Below, piece after piece: positions 1 through 4,997 of a DNA stretch of 39,449 nt. Positions within the stretch are counted from its first letter, which is position 1, and the number at the start of each line of letters is the position of its first letter. This stretch comes from a virus: positions 1-39,449 of IMG/VR virus record IMGVR_UViG_3300032092_000087, one strand, 5' to 3'. Below the pieces are notes generated by a model. That model was not told the origin of the DNA. It made no database searches and saw only the letters and a program-made list of their open reading frames with translations. A program made the position numbers and the translations under genes.

Positions 1-2
1 GA

Positions 3-203
3 CTTGTCGTGATTGAAATCTACTCGACCTACATGGACTACCTCGGGGACGCATTCAGTGTCTGCGGTAGCGTCAAGCAGGTAGTGGCCATGCAGCACAT
101 ACAAGATGCCGTATGGTCTCAATGCGTCCGGCACTGGGATGCGAGCGACTACCACAAGGACAGGCCGCTCGGAGTGCTTGGGAATAAGCTGAAAAAATTG
201 TGA
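3..203 (+). CDS. Partial unknown phage protein (C-terminal part)
   Basis: The frame is open to the left edge of the window, so the true start lies outside and only about 66 residues are visible. A GTG at position 9 is in frame but there is no reason to prefer it. The visible part is mixed, with several aromatic residues and a basic tail ending K-L-K-K-L. I recognise no family. It is followed by about 37 bases that hold a promoter-like site for the next gene, so it probably ends a transcription unit. It could be the end of any small early phage protein. Confidence 0.5.
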   Translation, partial: LVVIEIYSTYMDYLGDAFSVCGSVKQVVAMQHIQDAVWSQCVRHWDASDYHKDRPLGVLGNKLKKL

Positions 204-228
204 TTGTTTAATTATTGTACTATATTTG
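198..228 (+). promoter_or_regulatory. Bacteroidota-type promoter (TTG ... TATATTTG)
   Basis: TATATTTG at 221-228 matches the Bacteroidota -7 element TAnnTTTG exactly. A TTG at 198-200 lies 20 bases upstream, near the expected place for the -33 element. The next gene starts with ATG at 241, only 12 bases after the -7 element, so the transcript would have a very short leader. It is the only promoter candidate I see for the run of overlapping genes from 241 to 2743. Confidence 0.6.
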
Positions 229-240
229 TATATAAATCGT

Positions 241-606
241 ATGGAATTCAAACAGCAGATAAGGCTCAGGGTCAACGAGTTGCTCTCTGAGAAGGACAAA
301 CTCACCATTGAGTTCGACAAGGCGTTGTTCCACGATAGGGACATGGTGGTTGCGGACAAGATGCTCAACCGCATCAACATGCTGAACGAGAGCATCATCA
401 TCAACATGCGGGCCCTGATGGAGACGGACGACTCCGGCCTGCTGAAGAAGTCGACCGACAGCGAGGACTTTTTGAACTACATCATCAGCACGAAGACGAA
501 GTTCACGAAAGAGGTAACCTCGAAGTTACCTGACATTGAGTCGCGTGTTGCTACAGAGAACCTCATCATCGCCTACGACCAAATGTATTGGGAGATAAAG
601 AAATGA
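241..606 (+). CDS. Unknown helical early protein, 121 aa
   Basis: I do not recognise the family. The sequence is charged and predicted mostly helical, with no Cys-rich motif, signal peptide or membrane segment. I chose ATG 241 because the in-frame TTG at 226 lies inside the promoter -7 element. The stop overlaps the next ATG (ATGA), which indicates translational coupling. Codons 92-97 carry a copy of the dispersed 16-bp palindrome (514-529), which forces the residues V-T-S-K-L-P. It is the first gene of a small-gene operon. Function cannot be assigned. Confidence 0.75.
   Translation: MEFKQQIRLRVNELLSEKDKLTIEFDKALFHDRDMVVADKMLNRINMLNESIIINMRALMETDDSGLLKKSTDSEDFLNYIISTKTKFTKEVTSKLPDIESRVATENLIIAYDQMYWEIKK
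514..529. repeat. Dispersed palindrome copy 1, GTAACCTCGAAGTTAC
   Basis: Copy inside the 121-aa gene. Symmetry extends to a 20-mer (AGGTAAC...GTTACCT) with one mismatched pair. It is translated as V-T-S-K-L. Confidence 0.85.
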
Positions 607-1061
607 AACAGCAATACGACATCGCCCGCCTGCACAAGGACTGCTTGGCGTGGTGCGAGAATCCATCATTCCATCCATGGATGGCGAACGCAGAGGTTGT
701 ACGGTTAAAAAGGCACTACCATGAGGTAGTTATTAATGGCAGCATTGTTGCCGCATTGGACGCTATTAATCGGCTTAACCCATATTTGATTATGGCCTTC
801 GCCCAGTTTATCGGTCTTGACGTTGAAAGCTACCGAATCAAGCAGATGACCCGCGATGAAGCTGTGCGGGACTACCTTGACAGCATCCCCGAAGGCGGTG
901 AGTTGGTCGATGGGTGGGTGAAATATACGGTCAATGAGATTGTTTACGCAATAACCAACAGTGAAATGCACTGGCTTGTTCGTGTAGGCGAGTGTACATT
1001 CAGCTTCGCCTACACCTTCCTTCGTCTCGACCTTCACGACAAATACATGGACGCGGTATGA
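603..1061 (+). CDS. Unknown early protein, 152 aa
   Basis: Start ATG 603 overlaps the stop of the previous gene (ATGA), with a purine-rich GGGAG upstream. The stop overlaps the next ATG in the same way. There are no recognisable domains. The protein has many aromatic residues and a segment A-F-A-Q-F-I-G-L-x(4)-Y near residue 63. A similar A-F-A-S-F-I-G-x(5)-Y occurs near the end of the following protein, so the two may be distantly related, although this rests on one short motif. The position suggests an accessory early function such as host modulation, which is inference only. Confidence 0.75.
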   Translation: MKQQYDIARLHKDCLAWCENPSFHPWMANAEVVRLKRHYHEVVINGSIVAALDAINRLNPYLIMAFAQFIGLDVESYRIKQMTRDEAVRDYLDSIPEGGELVDGWVKYTVNEIVYAITNSEMHWLVRVGECTFSFAYTFLRLDLHDKYMDAV

Positions 1062-1546
1062 GCAACGAACGCAAACCGCTCCTTACGGAGGAGCAGATTC
1101 AGGAGATGTTGGAATATGCACGAAAAAGGGGCAATTCAAAATGGTGGTACTTTTTCCAATGGGGAATTGAGATTGAATTCCCAAGCCAATGGGGAGAACT
1201 AAATCGCTTTTATCGTAAGTTGAACGGAATATCCATCATGGATTTATATGAATCGGACATGCCGATTGTCCTCGCCTTCCTGCGCGGAAAAACCAAGCGC
1301 GTCCTGAACCTCGACCGCCTACGTGCGGATGTAAAGGCGTGGGTGGATGACTCTGAGAGGAAGTATCCTGAGTGGATGCAAGCCAAGTTCGACAAGATGC
1401 ACATCCAAGGAAATTACTTTGTATTTGAGAAAGAACAGCTTCGCGTGTTCGCATTTGGATTGGATTCAGATTATACAGAAGCGTTTGCTTCGTTCATCGG
1501 CATCAACCCCGATGACTACTTCGAGGAAGTGGAGGTGACGGGATGA
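1058..1546 (+). CDS. Unknown early protein, 162 aa
   Basis: ATG 1058 overlaps the previous stop by four bases, and its own stop overlaps the next start. The N-terminal third is rich in Trp, Phe and Arg; the C-terminus is acidic. The segment A-F-A-S-F-I-G-I-x(4)-Y near residue 147 resembles one in the preceding gene. I see no catalytic motif, signal or membrane segment. A start at 992 is open in frame, but it would lie deep in the previous gene and has no ribosome site. Function unknown. Confidence 0.75.
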   Translation: MSNERKPLLTEEQIQEMLEYARKRGNSKWWYFFQWGIEIEFPSQWGELNRFYRKLNGISIMDLYESDMPIVLAFLRGKTKRVLNLDRLRADVKAWVDDSERKYPEWMQAKFDKMHIQGNYFVFEKEQLRVFAFGLDSDYTEAFASFIGINPDDYFEEVEVTG

Positions 1547-1782
1547 CTGAGGACAAGATTGACACTATAGGCTTCTGGACAACACTTGCATTGATGCTTA
1601 TTGTTGTTGTGCTGATAATCGTGGCACTGACCATGAGAAATACAAAGACATCGAACGAGCTCACGCTCACCCGGGACTCTCTCACCGAGTGCCGGTCAAG
1701 TCTTTGCGAGAAGCAAGACTCAGGGATGGTGATTTTCGTCGTCCCTTGTTCAAGAAAATGTAAAGAAGGAGGATTCAAATGA
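1543..1782 (+). CDS. Small single-pass membrane protein, 79 aa
   Basis: There is one strong membrane segment at about residues 12-31 (a run of W, L, I, V and A), preceded by a short acidic N-terminus and followed by a polar region with four Cys. The layout is N-terminal anchor plus a short soluble tail. Small phage proteins of this shape include inner-membrane spanins, but no paired lipoprotein gene or endolysin is visible here, so this is only a shape match. Start and stop both overlap neighbouring genes by four bases. The 3' end carries the GGAGG ribosome site of the next gene. Confidence 0.7.
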   Translation: MTEDKIDTIGFWTTLALMLIVVVLIIVALTMRNTKTSNELTLTRDSLTECRSSLCEKQDSGMVIFVVPCSRKCKEGGFK

Positions 1783-2276
1783 GCGAGAAATACACACCTG
1801 AGCCGTGGAATGGCAACACGCATCAAGGACTTGGTGCAAAGGGGAAAATTTTGCCAAAAGCCGATTACCACCGTGCGACAGATTGCGTGAACGCCTGTGC
1901 AGGACAGAGGATTGACCTTGTTGAACTTGCGACAGCACACTATGATTCGTGCGTGTTGTGGGAAACAGAGATGATGAAAGCCATCGGTGAAGATGGTGTA
2001 GGCCCTGTATCTGAGGCCATTGCAAAACTGAAGGCACAGCGAGACGAGGCGGTGAAGGCGTTGGAATCCGCGCCCGTGTACCACTACCTGCCCGAAGTGC
2101 CGAAGGATGGGGAGTGGGTTATTGGGTATTTCGATTACATGAATCAAGGTATAGCATATCTACACAGTGGGGATAGCTTTTGGAACAGGGTAGGTTATTC
2201 GCCTTACCCCTACGCGTGGACGCGCATCCCACCGAAGCCGCCTGTGAAGAAAGGAGGAAGTGATGGAAACTCTTGA
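1779..2276 (+). CDS. Phage protein with 'VNACAG'-type N-terminal region, 165 aa
   Basis: Start ATG 1779 has a strong ribosome site (GGAGG at 1770-1774). The N-terminus begins M-S-E-K-Y-T-P-E-P-W and contains A-T-D-C-V-N-A-C-A-G, a motif I associate with a widespread but uncharacterised phage family. A central helical stretch (about residues 75-95) is followed by an aromatic-rich C-terminal half of the kind seen in DUF551-like phage proteins. The last residues, P-K-P-P-V-K-K-G-G, recur in modified form at the ends of the next genes. Function unknown. Confidence 0.75.
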   Translation: MSEKYTPEPWNGNTHQGLGAKGKILPKADYHRATDCVNACAGQRIDLVELATAHYDSCVLWETEMMKAIGEDGVGPVSEAIAKLKAQRDEAVKALESAPVYHYLPEVPKDGEWVIGYFDYMNQGIAYLHSGDSFWNRVGYSPYPYAWTRIPPKPPVKKGGSDGNS

Positions 2277-2538
2277 AGGATTAAATGTCGTGTTTCACGT
2301 CCAAACCAATGCCGAAATGTTCGGTATCAGCAAAAAACTTGCGGAAAGACAAGATTTAGCGGAAGAATACGCTATTGTCGCAGACGGAAATTCATTTGGC
2401 GGAATCATTGTTTACGCCAAATACCACGGGAAGTGGTCGCCTAATCCGTGGTCATCAAGATGGTTGATTCGTGTATTGCTAATGACCATTGGGGTCTATT
2501 TGCCGCATGTGAAACCAACGGAGGATTCAAATGAGTAA
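2263..2538 (+). CDS. Unknown small early protein, 91 aa
   Basis: ATG 2263 is chosen over the in-frame GTG 2260 because AGGAGG (2253-2258) lies upstream within the end of the preceding gene. No family is recognised. The protein has a hydrophobic stretch near residues 69-82 that could be a membrane segment but is short and flanked by Arg. It ends P-H-V-K-P-T-E-D, resembling the P-K-P-P-V-K-P-T-E end of the following gene. The final codons also supply the GGAGG ribosome site of that gene. Confidence 0.65.
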   Translation: METLEGLNVVFHVQTNAEMFGISKKLAERQDLAEEYAIVADGNSFGGIIVYAKYHGKWSPNPWSSRWLIRVLLMTIGVYLPHVKPTEDSNE

Positions 2539-2743
2539 TAGCACAATGAGACGGGTTTTCAATCATGGTGACATCGTGAAGTTGGATGATGCGTATTTAA
2601 ATTCTCTAGAAGTCATGGTTTTGAGCCAAACAACAGGCCGTCTTTTTACTACGGTCTGCGAGCCAAATGATACTGCAAACTATTGGGAAGTGATGACAAA
2701 CAGGTTATCACCGAAGCCGCCTGTAAAACCAACGGAGGGCTGA
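2531..2743 (+). CDS. Unknown small early protein, 70 aa
   Basis: ATG 2531 follows GGAGGATTCAA (2520-2530), nearly the same leader as the gene at 1779. The N-terminal half has an H-G-D-I-V-K-L segment that would suit a small beta-barrel, but that is too little to name a fold. The C-terminus ends P-K-P-P-V-K-P-T-E-G, close to the ends of two upstream proteins. It is the last gene of the first tight operon, and an 80-base intergenic region follows. Confidence 0.65.
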   Translation: MSNSTMRRVFNHGDIVKLDDAYLNSLEVMVLSQTTGRLFTTVCEPNDTANYWEVMTNRLSPKPPVKPTEG

Positions 2744-2767
2744 ACAGCAGCATCGAACAGGTACTTT

Positions 2768-2783
2768 CTCAGTATGTACTGAG
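2768..2783. promoter_or_regulatory. Perfect inverted repeat CTCAGTA-TG-TACTGAG (possible operator)
   Basis: Two 7-bp arms with a 2-base centre lie in the gap between the genes ending at 2743 and starting at 2826. It stands 18 bases before a copy of the dispersed palindrome. I saw no second copy of this particular repeat. It could be an operator, or an RNA hairpin in the leader. Confidence 0.45.
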
Positions 2784-2801
2784 ATTTTGGAATCAATAAA
2801 A

Positions 2802-2817
2802 GTAACCTCAAAGTTAC
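2802..2817. repeat. Dispersed palindrome copy 2, GTAACCTCAAAGTTAC
   Basis: This copy ends 8 bases before the preferred ATG (2826) of the first DnaA-domain-like gene. If the TTG at 2787 were the start it would be coding and read V-T-S-K-L-P, as in copy 1. Confidence 0.85.
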
Positions 2818-2825
2818 CACACAAC

Positions 2826-3125
2826 ATGTATAATGAAGTTTGCAACAAGGTGGCAGAGCAAGTAATCTCCATCTGGGAAATGTCAGAAGAAGAGCTGTTC
2901 TCGATGGACAGGTCGCACCGATTCTCAAGCGCACGCCACATGATGTGGCAGAAGCTCAACGAACTCGGGATGCCGGTAAACGAAATCACGGACTGGACAT
3001 CGTTCAAGGCCCGGAAGAAATTGAACCACGGGGTCATCAGCCTCGGCATCTCAGCCGGAAAAGAAAAGTTGAAAACAAACCCACTCTACCGGCAAGCCTA
3101 CAAATCAATCAACGTAAAACCTTGA
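2826..3125 (+). CDS. DnaA domain IV-like DNA-binding protein (diverged), 99 aa
   Basis: About residues 8-75 follow the order of DnaA domain IV: an N-terminal helix (K-V-A-E-Q-V), a short strand-like link ending S-M-D-R-S, the A-R-H-M-M helix, then G-M-P-V-N-E-I as the first helix-turn-helix helix, and K-L-N-H-G-V-I-S-L where DnaA has the R-D-H-T-T-V recognition helix. The central DHTT signature is not kept, so sequence recognition may differ or be lost. There is no AAA+ domain. It resembles the protein at 9477-9860, which has M-D-K-S-R-K-R and A-R at matching places. The start could instead be TTG 2787 (112 aa). A role as replication or transcription regulator is inferred. Confidence 0.55.
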   Translation: MYNEVCNKVAEQVISIWEMSEEELFSMDRSHRFSSARHMMWQKLNELGMPVNEITDWTSFKARKKLNHGVISLGISAGKEKLKTNPLYRQAYKSINVKP

Positions 3126-3138
3126 TACTCAACAAGTT

Positions 3139-3756
3139 ATGTCAGAACAGAAATCAGTATTCAAGACCCTGAGCGAAGTACCTATCAAGGATAAGGTCGA
3201 AAGCAAGGGCAAAATCGACTACCTCTCATGGGCGTATGCATGGAGCTTCCTCAAGCAGAACTACCCGACAGCGCAGCGCATCGTGTACGAGGACCCCGCT
3301 ACCGGATGGAACTACTTCACGGACGGGCGCACCGCTTGGGTCAAGGTGGGCGTGGAGGTCGACGGCCTTCAGCACATCGACTACCTCCCAATCATGGACA
3401 ACCGCAACAGCGCAATCCCGATTGAGAAGGTCAACCAATTCGATGTGAACAAAGCAATCCAAAGAAGCACCGCCAAGGCAATCGCCATGCACGGCCTCGG
3501 GTTGCAGTTATGGACGGGCGAAGACATCCCTTCAGCGGACGGGGAGCCGAAGCCTCAGGCAAAGGCCGAGGAAAAGCCTGCTGAAAAGGTCAAGCTCGAG
3601 AAGGGCGACGAGAACTGGGAGAAGGTCGTCAGGTATGTCGAGGCCAACAAGACGCTGTCCACTCCGGCAATCGTGGCGCAGCTAGAGCGCAAGTACGAGC
3701 TCAGCAAGATTGTCATCAAGGAAATCTCACAACTCGTGGCAGGGGGCGGCAAATGA
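3139..3756 (+). CDS. DUF1071 / Sak3-type single-strand annealing protein
   Basis: This is a recombinase-like protein that should bind and anneal single-stranded DNA. Residues about 24-130 match the DUF1071 (Sak3, Rad52-like) family: K-I-D-Y-L-S-W-A-Y-A-W near residue 24, then an aromatic N-Y-F-T-D-G-R-T-A-W-V-K region and A-I-Q-R-S-T-A-K-A-I-A-M-H-G-L-G near residue 110. Residues 130-155 are a Lys/Glu/Pro/Ala linker, and the rest is a helical C-terminal domain. The next gene, a RecE/RecB-like nuclease, overlaps its stop by four bases. This is the usual exonuclease plus annealase pair for phage double-strand-break recombination. No Shine-Dalgarno site is evident at ATG 3139. Confidence 0.82.
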   Translation: MSEQKSVFKTLSEVPIKDKVESKGKIDYLSWAYAWSFLKQNYPTAQRIVYEDPATGWNYFTDGRTAWVKVGVEVDGLQHIDYLPIMDNRNSAIPIEKVNQFDVNKAIQRSTAKAIAMHGLGLQLWTGEDIPSADGEPKPQAKAEEKPAEKVKLEKGDENWEKVVRYVEANKTLSTPAIVAQLERKYELSKIVIKEISQLVAGGGK

Positions 3757-4490
3757 GCGAGAAGGTAATCGAGATGCTGAAGGACGACGCGAACTACTAC
3801 GGGGAGTTCGGTCGTTCCTTCCTGAGCAACTCCGACATCGGGACGCTGCTCAACAACCCGGCTGACTTCGGCATCAAGCGTGAGGACGACAAGGCCTTGG
3901 CTCAGGGCAGGCTGTTCCATCAGCTGCTGCTCGAGCCGGAGAAGGCCGAGGGCGTGATTCACGTCGACGTTTCGACCCGCACGACAAAAGCCTACAAAGA
4001 AGCCCTAGAATCGCACGGAGTGTCTTTCCTGCTGCTTACCTCGGAAGTAGAGGAGATAATGGCTCTAGCGGCTCGTATGGTGGCAAATATCGCATTCTAC
4101 GATGCAATCTATGACAGCGGGAACGCATACGAGGTTCCGGCCATCGGGGAAATCCAAGGACAGATGTTCAAGGGCAAGTCCGACATCGTGGGAACGGAGT
4201 TCCTCATCGACCTCAAGACCACGTCCGATATCATGTCGTTCAAGTACAGCGCGAAGAAGTACAACTACGACTCGCAGGCGTACATCTACGGACAGCTGTT
4301 CGGCAAGCCGCTCGTGTTCTACGTCATCGACAAGGCCACCATGCAGCTCGGGATATTCACGCCTACAGACGAGTTCATCGCTGGCGGCAAGGAGAAGGTC
4401 AGGCGTGCAATCGAGGTGTACCGGAACTACTTTGCCGAAGGGCATCCCGGTCGCATCGAAGACCACTGCATCATCGAGACGCTTTGGTGA
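3753..4490 (+). CDS. PD-(D/E)XK exonuclease, RecE/RecB-like (partner of annealing protein)
   Basis: This is predicted to resect DNA ends and hand single strands to the upstream annealing protein. The core is visible: G-K-S-D-I-V with D144, then L-I-D-L-K-T with D153 and K155, and Q-A-Y-I-Y (Q175-Y179), the QxxxY motif typical of the RecB/YqaJ/RecE nuclease branch. E127 or E133 is the likely preceding acidic residue. Length (245 aa) suits DUF3799-type phage nucleases. ATG 3753 overlaps the upstream stop and has a G-rich leader. It is followed by a 49-base gap holding a degenerate palindrome copy. Confidence 0.85.
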   Translation: MSEKVIEMLKDDANYYGEFGRSFLSNSDIGTLLNNPADFGIKREDDKALAQGRLFHQLLLEPEKAEGVIHVDVSTRTTKAYKEALESHGVSFLLLTSEVEEIMALAARMVANIAFYDAIYDSGNAYEVPAIGEIQGQMFKGKSDIVGTEFLIDLKTTSDIMSFKYSAKKYNYDSQAYIYGQLFGKPLVFYVIDKATMQLGIFTPTDEFIAGGKEKVRRAIEVYRNYFAEGHPGRIEDHCIIETLW

Positions 4491-4492
4491 GC

Positions 4493-4508
4493 GTCACTTC
4501 AAGGTTAC
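4493..4508. repeat. Dispersed palindrome copy 3 (degenerate), GTCACTTCAAGGTTAC
   Basis: Intergenic, 31 bases before the next ATG (4540). One arm differs (GTCAC instead of GTAAC), and the centre TTCAAG is also asymmetric. Confidence 0.6.
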
Positions 4509-4539
4509 CAAAAGAATTATCACTGTTAATTTTTGTTTT

Positions 4540-4791
4540 ATGAGCACAGACAAAGAGAAAGTCTTCGCGGAAGGTTTCAGCTTCAAGCGCAACGAGAAAG
4601 CCCCCGACTTCGTGGTGGGCAGGCTTAACGTGAAGGTGGAGGACGCGGTCGCGTTCCTGAAGGCCAGCGAGAAGAACGGGTGGGTGTCCATCGACATCAA
4701 GCAGGCACGCAGCGGGAACTACTACTGCGAGCTCGACACCTACGAGCCGAAGGGCGGAGCCGCAAAGAAGACGGATGACTTCGACTTCTGA
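4540..4791 (+). CDS. Small conserved-looking replication-block protein, 83 aa
   Basis: The true reading starts at ATG 4540 after a TTAATTTTTG stretch (4525-4534) that may be a near-consensus -7 element (three, not two, bases between TA and TTTG). A long in-frame upstream extension overlaps the nuclease gene in another frame and is not coding. The protein has F-A-E-G-F-S-F-K-R near residue 9, a central W-V-S-I-D-I-K-Q-A segment, and an acidic end D-D-F-D-F. Acidic Phe-containing tails occur on phage single-strand-binding proteins, and the place between recombination and primase genes would suit one, but no OB-fold signature is visible. Treat as unknown. Confidence 0.65.
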   Translation: MSTDKEKVFAEGFSFKRNEKAPDFVVGRLNVKVEDAVAFLKASEKNGWVSIDIKQARSGNYYCELDTYEPKGGAAKKTDDFDF

Positions 4792-4806
4792 GGCCACAAT
4801 GCACAA

Positions 4807-4827
4807 GGGGGAGCAACACGCTCCCCC
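4807..4827 (+). terminator. Strong hairpin after the 83-aa gene (terminator-like, no adjacent T-run)
   Basis: Eight perfect G/C-rich pairs (GGGGGAGC / GCTCCCCC) enclose the loop AACAC, 15 bases after the stop at 4791. The first T-run (TTTTTT) begins about 19 bases later, too far for a classical intrinsic terminator. It could protect the 3' end of the upstream message. Confidence 0.5.
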
Positions 4828-4997
4828 GGACTGCATGCCGCAAATGTTTTTTCATTCCCCCTATTCTCTCTATATAATTATTCTCTATTCTTCTATTATT
4901 TTTAATTTAGAATTCAAGATAAAAATCAACATAATTAACATATCTTTACTCTAGGGCTCTCTAGGGCCCTTTTTTCGTCACTCAAATCGGTATAATT
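4828..4997. other. AT-rich intergenic region before the primase-helicase
   Basis: This is a 170-base gap dominated by A and T from 4841 to 4950, in contrast to the roughly balanced surroundings. It contains TATCTTTA (4941-4948), near the TAnnTTTG promoter element, and then a small hairpin with a T-run. No perfect DnaA box is seen. Its place just before the replicative primase-helicase suits a promoter region or an origin that melts easily. This is inferred from composition and location only. Confidence 0.45.
4953..4975 (+). terminator. Short hairpin plus T-run (terminator or attenuator)
   Basis: Arms AGGGC / GCCCT enclose an 8-base loop and run into six T. It overlaps a direct repeat CTAGGGC(T/C)CT. 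The T-run ends 22 bases before ATG 4998. If transcription starts at the AT-rich block just upstream, this hairpin would lie in the leader of the primase gene and act as an attenuator. Confidence 0.45.
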
